This document shows, piece after piece, positions 1-7,037 of a stretch of 10,703 nt of DNA. The position numbers and the translations under genes are program-made. The notes beneath the pieces were generated by a model. The model was not told the DNA's origin and did not search any database. It saw nothing but the letters and a program-made list of their open reading frames with translations. Each line of letters opens with the position of its first letter. Position 1 is the stretch's first letter. Source of the stretch: an uncultured Saprospirales bacterium (GTDB lineage: Bacteria; Bacteroidota; Bacteroidia; Chitinophagales; JADIYW01); contig CALLKF010000180.1 of assembly GCA_938008535.1 (NCBI GenBank), positions 1 through 10,703 of the forward strand. Direction: 5' to 3'.

Positions 1-31
1 CTGATATTCTATCCAGTTGAACTACGCAGCC
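1..31 (-). tRNA. tRNA 5' part, probably tRNA-Arg, cut by the window edge
   Basis: Read on the minus strand, the first 31 bases fold as the start of a tRNA. There is a 7-base acceptor 5' strand GGCTGCG, T8 and A9, a D stem GTTC pairing with GAAT (one wobble pair), a D loop AACTGGATA containing the conserved GG, then A26 and the first bases of the anticodon stem. The anticodon lies outside the window, so the isotype cannot be read. The D arm and acceptor strand resemble Bacteroidota tRNA-Arg as I remember it. That it is a tRNA is well supported; the Arg assignment is a guess from resemblance. Confidence 0.75.
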
Positions 32-86
32 ATGAAAGTAGTAAGTATTAAGTTATAAGGAATAAGAATGCTTACTAAATCCGTTG

Positions 87-121
87 CAAAAGTAATCGCA
101 ATTTTTGATAAAAAAAATCAA
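87..121 (-). promoter_or_regulatory. candidate promoter of the tRNA
   Basis: On the minus strand TACTTTTG (87-94) matches the Bacteroidota -7 box TAnnTTTG exactly. A TTG at 119-121 could be the -33 box, but the 24-base spacing is longer than usual. Transcription would start roughly 50 bases ahead of the mature tRNA, which suits a processed precursor. Supported by motif match only. Confidence 0.35.
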
Positions 122-133
122 TTCTACATTTTG
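104..133 (+). promoter_or_regulatory. candidate promoter of the thioesterase gene
   Basis: TTTG (104-107), 17 bases, then TACATTTTG (125-133), close to the Bacteroidota -33/-7 pair TTTG and TAnnTTTG but with one extra base inside the -7 box. It lies about 60 bases before the ATG at 193 and overlaps the divergent candidate tRNA promoter, so the two could interfere. Motif match only. Confidence 0.35.
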
Positions 134-150
134 GATGCAACAATTTAATT

Positions 151-192
151 GTAAATCGTAAATTGTGCATCGTAAATTATAAATCACAAAAC
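151..192 (+). repeat. degenerate tandem 7-base repeat before the thioesterase start
   Basis: The 42 bases directly before the ATG at 193 divide into six 7-base units. Units 1 to 5 are variants of GTAAATY (GTAAATC, GTAAATT, GTGCATC, GTAAATT, ATAAATC) and the last (ACAAAAC) is more diverged. The array would lie in the 5' leader of the thioesterase mRNA. An in-frame TTG at 163 falls inside the array and is unlikely to be the true start. Function is unknown; unit-number changes would alter leader length without touching the protein. Confidence 0.6.
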
Positions 193-732
193 ATGGCAAT
201 TAGAAAAGTTTCTGAAACACTAAATATACAAACAGAATTGATTATGCCTGCGCATACCAATCCAATTGGCAATTTAATGGGTGGCCACTTGCTTTCGTGG
301 ATGGATGTTTGCGCCGGAATTTCTGCTATCAAACATATTGGCGGTATTTCCGTAACGGCAAGTTTGGATAATGTGTCGTTCAGATTGCCGATAAAAATGG
401 GTGACATCGTGATTTTAAAATCATTTGTTACACGTGCTTTTACTACATCAATGGAAGTGATTTGTGAAGTGTATATCAAAAATATTAAAACACAAGAAGA
501 AGTAAAGAGCCATGAAGCATTTTTTACGTTTGTTGGTTTAGATTTTTCTCAAATACCAATTAAAGCGGACGCTGTAGTACCAGAAACCGAACGTGAAATA
601 GAATTATTTGAAGATGCTTTGCACCGACGCGAATTGAGATTAATTTATGCTGGAAAAATGAAAGTAAAAGATGCAGTATATTTTAGAAAAGAGTTTTTGC
701 AAGATTTGGATGATGATATAAATGTGATATGA
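193..732 (+). CDS. acyl-CoA thioesterase, hotdog fold
   Basis: A 179-residue cytoplasmic hotdog-fold protein of the YciA/cytosolic acyl-CoA thioester hydrolase type, which hydrolyses acyl-CoA to free acid and CoA. The diagnostic segment is at residues 21-38: H-T-N-P, then G-N-L-M-G-G-H-L-L, ending W-M-D. N23 and D38 are the likely active-site residues. A second typical stretch is SLDNVSFRLPIKMGDIV (about 57-73), which lies at the dimer interface in this fold. The C-terminal ~40 residues are charged and helical. I chose the ATG at 193 because homologues begin near MAIRK. An in-frame TTG at 163 would add ten residues encoded by the upstream tandem repeat. The gene is monocistronic and convergent with the methyltransferase, 22 bases apart. 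Substrate chain length cannot be told. Confidence 0.9.
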   Translation: MAIRKVSETLNIQTELIMPAHTNPIGNLMGGHLLSWMDVCAGISAIKHIGGISVTASLDNVSFRLPIKMGDIVILKSFVTRAFTTSMEVICEVYIKNIKTQEEVKSHEAFFTFVGLDFSQIPIKADAVVPETEREIELFEDALHRRELRLIYAGKMKVKDAVYFRKEFLQDLDDDINVI

Positions 733-754
733 CTTCGATAAACTCAGTCTTACA

Positions 755-1543
755 TTAATAACTGATTTGCATATTTTCTTTTTGTCGGAATTCTTTACGT
801 AAGAAAACCAAACCCATTTCAAATAAATCGATGGTCATTTTTACCTGTTCGTGGTTCTTTACAAATTCCCAGGCTTCCTGCATTTCTTCGCTCCAGTGTA
901 TATCATCAAAAATTAAAATGGTATCGTTGTGGCAATAGGGTAAAACTGTATTAAAGTAATTGATGGTTGGTATTTCGCGATGATTGCCATCAATAAAAAC
1001 TAAATCAAATTTCCCAACTTTCTCACAAATTTTAATTAATTCGTCATCAAAATTACCAATGGTTATTTCGATGTTTGTAAGATTTAATTTTTGAAAATTT
1101 TCAGTTGCAACATCTGCAATATTTTTACAACCTTCAATAGTATACACTCGAGTATTTGGATGTGCAGAAGCCAGGTAAGAAGTAGTAATACCAAGCGAAG
1201 TGCCTAATTCTAAAATAGAATTAGCTTTGAAATTACGAACCAACATGTATAATAAATGTCCGTATTTTTCTTTTTTTACACTCTTACGAACGATGTCGCT
1301 TATTTTTCGTTTATGTGTTTTAAAACGTTTAGAACCAGCACCTAAATCGTTTACTTCAATAATTCGTGTATCGTGTTTTAAGTCGTCTCTTAGTTTTTCA
1401 ATGCGCTGATAATCCTGATAATTTACTGTTTTTTCAAACACTTCAGTTACCAATTTAAATACAAATGGAGAATGAATTTTGTACTTCGTGATAGAAGATA
1501 AGGTATAATTGATGTATTCTGAAAGTTGAAATAGTTTACTCAC
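755..1543 (-). CDS. class I SAM-dependent methyltransferase
   Basis: A 262-residue soluble protein with a Rossmann methyltransferase domain at about residues 95-250. Motif I is I-L-E-L-G-T-S-L-G (110-118), an acidic residue E137 follows strand 2, the motif IV region is D-L-V-F-I-D-G-N-H (180-188), and D-D-I-H-W is at 213-217. This arrangement matches the O-methyltransferase/Methyltransf_24 group. The N-terminal part carries H-S-P-F-V-F (24-29) and D-L-G-A-G-S (66-71), which mark a family I associate with Bacteroidota; its substrate is not known to me. The start is GTG at 1543, accepted because the family-typical N-terminal helix begins right there and no ATG fits. It lies 64 bases downstream of the response regulator on the same strand, so read-through is possible, though a small hairpin lies between. 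Confidence 0.85.
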   Translation of the reverse strand: MSKLFQLSEYINYTLSSITKYKIHSPFVFKLVTEVFEKTVNYQDYQRIEKLRDDLKHDTRIIEVNDLGAGSKRFKTHKRKISDIVRKSVKKEKYGHLLYMLVRNFKANSILELGTSLGITTSYLASAHPNTRVYTIEGCKNIADVATENFQKLNLTNIEITIGNFDDELIKICEKVGKFDLVFIDGNHREIPTINYFNTVLPYCHNDTILIFDDIHWSEEMQEAWEFVKNHEQVKMTIDLFEMGLVFLRKEFRQKENMQISY

Positions 1544-1591
1544 GCTATAAAAATAGGAATTTGTTGTAGATAATAAAAGTTTTGTTTTTGT

Positions 1592-1608
1592 ACGTTAGTT
1601 GATAACGT
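1592..1608 (-). other. small hairpin after the response regulator stop
   Basis: ACGTTA (1592-1597) and TAACGT (1603-1608) form a perfect 6-base-pair stem with a 5-base loop. The stem overlaps the regulator's stop codon. On the minus strand it is followed by an A/C-rich tract, not a T run, so it is not a convincing intrinsic terminator. It could be an mRNA 3'-end stabiliser or chance. Confidence 0.3.
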
Positions 1609-2246
1609 TAAATCAATTTATTGTCCATGGCATATTTCACTAAACCAATCATAGTTTTGAAATTCATTTTGCGCATCATGTTTTTGCGATGTGTTTCAAC
1701 GGTTCTTTCACTAATAAATAAAATATCACCAATTTGAGCGTTGTTGTGTTCTTGTGCAATCAATTTTAAAATTTCAATTTCACGATCTGATAAACTGATT
1801 TTCTCAGAAGGTTTTTTGTCTTTCTCTTTAGATGATTTTACCATTTCTTCGGTAATATCATCACTAAAATGCATTTTTCCGGCAGCTACTTTTTCAATAG
1901 CTTCCAACAATTCTTCATTGCCTGCATTTTTCAATACATATCCAGAAATTCCAGCGTCTAACATGCGATTGATATTAGCAATATCACCAGACATCGAAAC
2001 CGCAATTACTTTTGTATCAGGTTTTATTTTTTTTATTTGTTTAGTCAATTCATAACCATCAATTTGTGGCATACTGATATCCGTTAAAATTAAATCAATA
2101 TCCAGTGAAGAAATATCTTCTATTAAATGATTTCCATTAGTATAAGTTTTAACAATTTCAATGTTTTTAAAAGTTGATAATATTGCCTTTAAACCATCAA
2201 TTAACATTTGATGATCGTCAACTAACACTATTCGAATTTTGTTCAT
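1608..2246 (-). CDS. NarL/FixJ-family response regulator
   Basis: A 212-residue two-component response regulator acting as a DNA-binding transcription factor. The receiver domain covers residues 4-120: acidic pocket D10-D11, phosphoacceptor D56 in L-T-D-I-S-M-P, switch residue S84 and conserved K106. A short charged linker (about 138-148, rich in K and E) leads to a LuxR-type helix-turn-helix at 150-212 containing L-S-D-R-E-I-E-I-L and I-S-E-R-T-V-E-T-H. All expected residues are present. It starts 4 bases after the histidine kinase stop codon, so the two are translationally coupled and surely a cognate pair. Targets are unknown; the divergent P450 is the nearest candidate. Confidence 0.95.
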   Translation of the reverse strand: MNKIRIVLVDDHQMLIDGLKAILSTFKNIEIVKTYTNGNHLIEDISSLDIDLILTDISMPQIDGYELTKQIKKIKPDTKVIAVSMSGDIANINRMLDAGISGYVLKNAGNEELLEAIEKVAAGKMHFSDDITEEMVKSSKEKDKKPSEKISLSDREIEILKLIAQEHNNAQIGDILFISERTVETHRKNMMRKMNFKTMIGLVKYAMDNKLI

Positions 2247-2250
2247 GCTG

Positions 2251-4041
2251 TTAAGATAATGGAATTTCTATGATTGTGGTAGTTCCTTTTCCAATTGTTG
2301 AATCAATATTTAAATTTCCTTTCAAATAATCAACACGCAACTGAATATTTTTTAAACCGATGCCTTCTTCCTTCATTGCTTTGTCAACATCAAATCCATT
2401 TCCGTTGTCTTCAATCGTTAAAACCAGTTCATTTTCATCGCCAATTAGTTGAATATTTATGTTTGAAGCAGCAGCGTGTTTAATGGTGTTGTTAATTATT
2501 TCTTGCGTTATTCTGTACAACATCAACTTAAAAGTACTGTTTAATTTATCTTCATCTACCTCAAAATATTCAAAATGAATGTTGGATTTTCCAGCTAGAT
2601 TCATTCTGTCGGTAAATTCTTCAATAGCTTTGATGATTCCGAAATGCTGTAAGGTTGCAGGCATCATATTATGCGAAATATTTCTGATTTCTTTGATAGA
2701 ATCATCAATCATGGAAATACTTTTATGTAGTTTTTCTTCTGTTTGTTTATTATCTAAAGTGATATCATTTGTAATGGCATTAAAATTTAGTTTTGTTGCT
2801 GAAAGAAGTTGTCCAACACCATCGTGCAAATCTCGAGCAATGCGTTGACGTTCCATTTCTTCTGCTTCTAATACAGCTTCCGCACGTTTTTGTTGTTCAT
2901 TAAAAAGTTCTTGTTGTAATTTAGTTTGTTGTTTTAATTTGTATCGATTATATAACAAATAAAAAGCAAGAAGTGTTAGAATAAATATGACAGATAATGA
3001 AATCAACAACGTATTTCGCTTATTGATTTCTAGTTGCTGTTGTTTAATTTCATTTTCTTTTTTTTCGGTTTCATATTTGGTTTGATATTCTTCAATAGCT
3101 TTTATTCGTTTATCGTTTAATAGAATTTCATTTTTTTGTTTATATAGATTTGAATATTCGTAAGCATTTTTATAATCGTTTAACTTAGAATATATATCAG
3201 CTTGCATTTGATAAGTGTATGCTTCTAAGTCTAAATAATTTATTTTTTTAGATGAATCTGCTGATGCTTTAAAATAAATAAGAGCTTTTTGTAATTCATT
3301 TTTTTGAAGAAATAATTCACCTAAATTATTAATAGCAATTGCTTCACCAGTTTTATCGTTTAATTCATTTTTTATTATTATAGATTGATTTAGTTTTTCT
3401 TCTGCAAGTTCTAATCTATTGGTGTTTACATAAACAGCACTCAAATAATCCAACGAATACGACATGCCTAATTTGCTTTGAATTTGTTCATATTTTTTAT
3501 AAGCAATATTGAAGTAATATTCAGCAGAATCGAGTTGTTTACTATCATTATAAACTAAACCTAAATTATTACACGCATTTGCAATTAGTGAATTATCTTT
3601 TGCTTTTATTGCATAATAAATAGATTTTGTAAAAATAGATTTTGCAGCATTAATTTTTTTTTGTTTTAAATAGAGGATTCCAATTTCATTGTTAACATCA
3701 CAGATTGCTTTATAATTGCTTATTTTTTCAGCAATATTTTTTGATAAAAAATAATTCTTTAATGCATCATCATGATTGCCATTAAAATAATTTGCTAATC
3801 CAATTAATAAATAAGATTTTGCAATTAATGAATCAGATTTTATTTTTTCAGAAAGCAATAGTGCTTGATTGCTAAATTTCAATGATTTTGAAAAGTTAGT
3901 GCTACTATAAAATTTAGAAGAATCTAATATAGAATTGACATTAAAAGAATAAACTTTTTCTATATAAGAAAATAGAAAAAATAATAGGGTTGCTAAGCAG
4001 ATTTTATTTTTTAAAAATAATTGAATTATTTTAAAATTCAT
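2251..4041 (-). CDS. TPR-containing membrane sensor histidine kinase (HisKA_3/HATPase_c)
   Basis: A 596-residue inner-membrane kinase. An N-terminal hydrophobic segment (about 13-26) looks like a signal peptide or anchor, followed by repeated TPR-like helix pairs (about 60-300) with typical A/Y/L spacing, probably periplasmic. A coiled coil rich in K, E and Q precedes a transmembrane helix at about 344-364, and a second coiled coil reaches the dimerisation domain. The phosphorylation site is H406 in A-R-D-L-H-D-G-V-G, the HisKA_3 type that pairs with NarL regulators. The ATPase domain has an N box (Q-E-I-I-N-N-T-I-K-H-A, 513-523), D-N-G-N-G-F (545-550), G-I-G-L (560-563) and G-K-G-T-T (584-588). 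The TPR segment is where a ligand or partner would bind. It follows a 37-codon small ORF by 7 bases and precedes its regulator by 4, suggesting a three-gene operon. Confidence 0.93.
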   Translation of the reverse strand: MNFKIIQLFLKNKICLATLLFFLFSYIEKVYSFNVNSILDSSKFYSSTNFSKSLKFSNQALLLSEKIKSDSLIAKSYLLIGLANYFNGNHDDALKNYFLSKNIAEKISNYKAICDVNNEIGILYLKQKKINAAKSIFTKSIYYAIKAKDNSLIANACNNLGLVYNDSKQLDSAEYYFNIAYKKYEQIQSKLGMSYSLDYLSAVYVNTNRLELAEEKLNQSIIIKNELNDKTGEAIAINNLGELFLQKNELQKALIYFKASADSSKKINYLDLEAYTYQMQADIYSKLNDYKNAYEYSNLYKQKNEILLNDKRIKAIEEYQTKYETEKKENEIKQQQLEINKRNTLLISLSVIFILTLLAFYLLYNRYKLKQQTKLQQELFNEQQKRAEAVLEAEEMERQRIARDLHDGVGQLLSATKLNFNAITNDITLDNKQTEEKLHKSISMIDDSIKEIRNISHNMMPATLQHFGIIKAIEEFTDRMNLAGKSNIHFEYFEVDEDKLNSTFKLMLYRITQEIINNTIKHAAASNINIQLIGDENELVLTIEDNGNGFDVDKAMKEEGIGLKNIQLRVDYLKGNLNIDSTIGKGTTTIIEIPLS

Positions 4042-4048
4042 CTATTGA

Positions 4049-4162
4049 TTATCTTGGACCTTCTGCTGTGGTAATTGGACGAACATTATTTGTGCTTGAA
4101 TCTACTGTTGGAGAAACAAAATTTGAAATTACAACTGCTAAATAAATAATTAAACTTGCCAT
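4049..4162 (-). CDS. small hydrophobic 37-residue ORF leading the kinase operon
   Basis: ATG at 4162 to TAA at 4049-4051 encodes 37 residues. They form a hydrophobic N-terminal stretch (about 3-16, rich in L, I, V) and a polar tail with S, T and N that ends A-E-G-P-R. The ATG is preceded by a run of eight A, a favourable initiation context in Bacteroidota. The stop is 7 bases before the kinase start, so it is positioned as the first gene of the operon. It could be a secreted or membrane-associated peptide, a kinase accessory peptide, a translational leader for the kinase, or a chance ORF. I recognise no family. There is no positively charged N-terminus, so it is not a textbook signal peptide. 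Confidence 0.45.
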   Translation of the reverse strand: MASLIIYLAVVISNFVSPTVDSSTNNVRPITTAEGPR

Positions 4163-4228
4163 TTTTTTTTATTTTAAATCTAATGTAATACATTTAATTT
4201 ATTTATACCAAGAAATAAAATAGAAAAT

Positions 4229-5559
4229 ATGCAACCACCAATTGTAAAAGGATTACCAATATTAGGAAGTGCCATAGATTTATCGAAAGATATACTAAAG
4301 TTTTTAGGTAAAGAATATGAAAACCAAGGCGATTCATTCATTTTTAATTTGCCTGGAAGACGCATATTTACTACACGTTCGGCAGAAGTGGCACAGCATA
4401 TCTTACAAAAAAATAATAAAAATTACAGAAAAGATTATGGTGCCAACAAATTAAAAATGGCTTTAGGAAATGGCTTGCTGACAAACGAAGGCGAATCGTG
4501 GTTTAAGCAACGACGTTTAGCACAACCTGCATTTTATAAAAAACGATTAGAAAGTTTTTTTGACACGATGCAGCAATTTACATTGTCGCATATTGAACCT
4601 TGGAAAAATAAATCAACACAAACCATTTATATTGATGCTGAAATGATGCAGCTTACTTCAAAAATTGTAGTGGAAACATTGTTAGGAAGTGATATAACTA
4701 AGAATTTAACTGGCATTCAATCTTATATTTATGATATCCAGAGTTATTTAGTGAAGATAATTCGGAATCCTGTTTATGAATGGTATTCAGCATATAATGG
4801 TGACAAAAAACAATTTGAAAATATCATACAAAAATTTGATACCATTTTATATGATGTTATTCAAAAGAAAAAAAAATCGGATTCAAATAATGATTTATTA
4901 AGTATGCTAATAGAAGCGCGTGATGTTGACACAGGCGAGGCGATGAGTGATGTGCAATTGCGTGATGAATTATTGACGATTTATGTTGCTGGCCATGAAA
5001 CGTCAGGTTATGCAATTGCATGGTCAATTTATAATATTTGCAAGCATCCTGAGTCGTATCAAAAGGTAAAAGATGAATTAAAATTGGTAATGCCAGACGG
5101 AGTGCTAACAATGGAAAATTTTGGTCAGTTAAAATATTTACGTGCTGTGATTGATGAGTCGTTGCGTTTGTATCCAACTGCGTATATTGTTGGTAGAGAA
5201 TCGAAAGAAAAAGATGAAATTGATGGCTTAGAAATTCCAAAAGATATTATGACCTTGATTAGTGTTTACCATTTACATCGAAATCCGAAATACTGGAAAC
5301 AACCAAATAATTTTGTACCTGAACGATTTTTAGATAAGGCACATCCATTGGCAAATAGTGATGCTTATTTTCCGTTTGGTGCTGGACCAAGAATGTGTAT
5401 TGGTTTTATTTTGCGTTGATGGAAATTACAGTAGTGCTTGCCAATTTATTTTATCATTTTGATTTGAAATTGGTAGAAAATCAAACTATAGAATTTGAGC
5501 CGTTGGTTACCTTAAAACCAAAAAATGGAATTCAGGTTGAAATTACAAATGCTAAATAA
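4229..5559 (+). pseudogene. cytochrome P450, frameshifted after the heme-binding loop
   Basis: A P450 monooxygenase of about 443 residues if repaired, normal for soluble bacterial P450s. The first frame (4229-5419, 396 residues) has the I-helix motif A-G-H-E-T-S, the K-helix E-S-L-R, P-E-R-F, and the heme loop F-G-A-G-P-R-M-C-I-G with the axial cysteine. It then stops early at TGA 5417-5419. The missing C-terminus lies in another frame up to TAA 5557-5559. Restoring one base in the T run at 5404-5407 gives C-I-G-F-Y-F-A-L-M-E-I, which matches the family spacing C-x-G-x-x-F-A-x-x-E. The lesion is one base, with no other damage, so it is a sequencing error, a recent mutation, or less likely a -1 slip at T-TTT. 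No hydrophobic anchor and no ferredoxin or reductase gene is nearby. The start ATG follows an A-rich tract; the two-component operon is divergent. Confidence 0.88.
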
Positions 5560-5565
5560 AAACTA

Positions 5566-5710
5566 CCACTTAAGGCACATTAGAAACTGAAGTTATAGTA
5601 TAAGATTTCAAAAGATGAAAAATAAGAAAGCTTAGTTTTCTTCCGAAGTTTCGGAACTATCTAAATGAATTATCTTTAAATTTTCTTAGTTACTTATGTG
5701 TCTTAAGTGG
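5566..5710. repeat. nested inverted-repeat element between convergent genes
   Basis: The 174 bases between the P450 stop and the 134-residue gene hold no ORF but are highly structured. A left arm CCACTTAAGGCACAT (5566-5580) pairs with a right arm ATGTGTCTTAAGTGG (5696-5710): 14 of 15 positions are Watson-Crick and one is G-T. Weaker pairing continues inwards for about 12 bases. Near the centre is the hairpin TTCCGAAGTTTCGGAA (5641-5656). The arms resemble the CACTTAAG/CTTAAGTG-type intergenic repeats I associate with Bacteroidota genomes. It may act as a bidirectional transcription end or be a small non-coding mobile repeat; no transposase is present. Confidence 0.6.
5641..5656. terminator. 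GC-containing hairpin inside the intergenic repeat, possible bidirectional terminator
   Basis: TTCCGAA and TTCGGAA form a perfect 7-base palindromic stem with a 2-base centre (or 6 pairs with a 4-base AGTT loop). It lies 82 bases after the P450 stop and 78 bases beyond the stop of the opposing operon. On the plus strand it is preceded by TTTTC but no long T run follows on either side, so intrinsic termination is only a suggestion. Confidence 0.35.
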
Positions 5711-5733
5711 TTAAAAATAATCTGTGTTTAAGT

Positions 5734-6138
5734 TTAATCAGTAATTCTATTTAAGCTGTAATCTATAACTTGCAATGGTGTTTTACCTTTGAAATCTGGA
5801 TTGTTAAACTCAGAATAATAGATAGAATAGCACAAACCACGCAATCCAATATTCAGTTGTCTTAAAGTAGAAGGTATAATTCCATCGCTTGGGTTTGCCT
5901 GTGATTGCTGGCATTTTGAAATAATCCAATTGATTATAAAGTTTGGCAAAAATGCAAAAATAGCTAACACTAAATTCAATGAAGAAAAGTCATCTGATGG
6001 AACATTTCTGACTAAATCATTTAATTTATAAGTTCCTGCCACATCACTGAAAGCTGGAAATTCATCATTTTTGGGACAATAAATATTGCCAACTTTTGTA
6101 AGACCTTTTATTGCGAAGTTTGAAAATGTATTTGCCAT
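5734..6138 (-). CDS. small protein of unknown family, last gene of the GMC operon
   Basis: A 134-residue protein that I do not recognise with certainty. Visible features are C-P-K-N-D-E-F-P-A-F-S-D at about 21-32, a helical stretch with L-N-D-L-V-R (39-44), a strongly hydrophobic segment with a central proline (about 54-73), C76, and G-L-R-G-L-C-Y-S-I-Y-Y-S near 98-109. There is no signal peptide. It starts 2 bases after the hydrolase stop, so it is co-translated with the dehalogenase-like and GMC enzymes. Its size, the F-P-x-F segment and its linkage to a GMC enzyme recall gluconate 2-dehydrogenase subunit 3-type small subunits, which accompany GMC catalytic subunits. That is an inference from layout, not a confident family match. 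Confidence 0.8.
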   Translation of the reverse strand: MANTFSNFAIKGLTKVGNIYCPKNDEFPAFSDVAGTYKLNDLVRNVPSDDFSSLNLVLAIFAFLPNFIINWIISKCQQSQANPSDGIIPSTLRQLNIGLRGLCYSIYYSEFNNPDFKGKTPLQVIDYSLNRITD

Positions 6139-6140
6139 AA

Positions 6141-7034
6141 TTATACTTTTAATTTTTCTTGAATAAATTCATCTATGTATGTTGCAATTTCTTCACCAGC
6201 ATCTTCTTGTAAAAAGTGACCGGCATTTCCAATTGTAATTCTTTTTTGTTGATGTGCTGAAGGCATTAATTTGTAAAAGAAATGCACCATTTTTCCTAAA
6301 ATTTCATCTTTGTCAGAAAATAAAACAATAGCTGGTTTTTTCCATTCTGCTAATACTTTTGCAGCTCTGTTCATTTGAATTACACCGTCTGCATTTTTGT
6401 TATTTGGTGCTAACGAAGGAAATATTCTTGCACCAGCTTTATATTTTTTTTCAGGAAACGGAGCATCATATGCAGCCATTACTTCAGCAGACATTGGTCT
6501 TGCCGATGCTTTTCGTACAATTTTTCCTATTGGTAAATCTGGATGGTATTTTGCAAATGCTTGCCATGCTTTAAAAGATAACGGTAATTTTCTGCCATCA
6601 GCTAATGCTGTATTTAAAATTACTACACGTTTAAATAAATCTGGAAACTCACCTAAAACACCTAAGCCAATGAGGCCGCCCCAATCTTGCACGACTAAAG
6701 TAATATCTTTTAATTGCAATTTATCAATCAAATTTTTGATGGAATTATAATGAAATGTGTACGAGTAATCTTTCATATTTATTAGCTTTTCAGACTTACC
6801 AAAACCAATAAAATCAGGTGCTATAAAACGATATTTGGATGAAAGAATTGGAACAAATTTTCTATATAAATAAGACCAGGTTGGTTCACCGTGTAATGCT
6901 AAAATGATTTCACCATTTTTATCACCTTCATCAATATAATGCATTTTTAAACCATTATAATCAACAAAATTTGGCTGATATGGAAAATCTTTGATTCCAT
7001 CAAAACAATGATCTGGTGTTAGTATAGATTCCAT
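6141..7034 (-). CDS. haloalkane dehalogenase-like alpha/beta hydrolase (DhlA-type, HLD-I)
   Basis: A 297-residue alpha/beta hydrolase close in length and motifs to DhlA (310 residues). It starts T-P-D as DhlA does, then has the oxyanion-loop signature H-G-E-P-T-W-S-Y-L-Y-R-K (48-59), A-P-D-F-I-G-F-G-K-S (72-81) and the nucleophile elbow V-V-Q-D-W-G-G (114-120). The likely triad is D117, H273 (N-A-G-H-F-L-Q-E) and D243 (D-E-I-L-G). The halide-binding tryptophans W125 and W175 of DhlA correspond to W118 and, by position in A-W-Q, W157. The known reaction is hydrolytic release of halide from a haloalkane to give an alcohol. The cap region differs from DhlA, so substrates could differ and a related hydrolase activity is possible. 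It lies 3 bases after the GMC gene and 2 before the small protein. Confidence 0.85.
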   Translation of the reverse strand: MESILTPDHCFDGIKDFPYQPNFVDYNGLKMHYIDEGDKNGEIILALHGEPTWSYLYRKFVPILSSKYRFIAPDFIGFGKSEKLINMKDYSYTFHYNSIKNLIDKLQLKDITLVVQDWGGLIGLGVLGEFPDLFKRVVILNTALADGRKLPLSFKAWQAFAKYHPDLPIGKIVRKASARPMSAEVMAAYDAPFPEKKYKAGARIFPSLAPNNKNADGVIQMNRAAKVLAEWKKPAIVLFSDKDEILGKMVHFFYKLMPSAHQQKRITIGNAGHFLQEDAGEEIATYIDEFIQEKLKV

Positions 7035-7037
7035 TTT

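Noticed and set aside
163..192. TTG start adding ten residues to the thioesterase
   Set aside because: The extra codons fall in the 7-base tandem repeat and have no family support. ATG at 193 fits the expected N-terminus.
1592..1608. Intrinsic terminator for the response regulator operon
   Set aside because: The stem is short and followed by A/C-rich sequence with no T tract, so it is listed only as a hairpin.
1741..2055. 104-codon plus-strand ORF opposite the response regulator
   Set aside because: A shadow of the receiver domain; serine- and phenylalanine-rich low-complexity product.
4857..5240. 127-codon minus-strand ORF opposite the P450
   Set aside because: It lies wholly antisense to a conserved P450 coding region, and its composition (many H, Q, L) is that of a shadow frame.
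5419..5559. Separate short gene starting at the ATG overlapping the P450 stop
   Set aside because: Its product is exactly the missing P450 C-terminus, so it is a frameshifted part of the same gene.
5566..5710. CRISPR array or insertion sequence
   Set aside because: There are only two arms in inverted orientation, no repeated spacer units and no transposase ORF.
6397..6750. 117-codon plus-strand ORF opposite the dehalogenase-like gene
   Set aside because: It is antisense to conserved catalytic motifs and has no recognisable domain.
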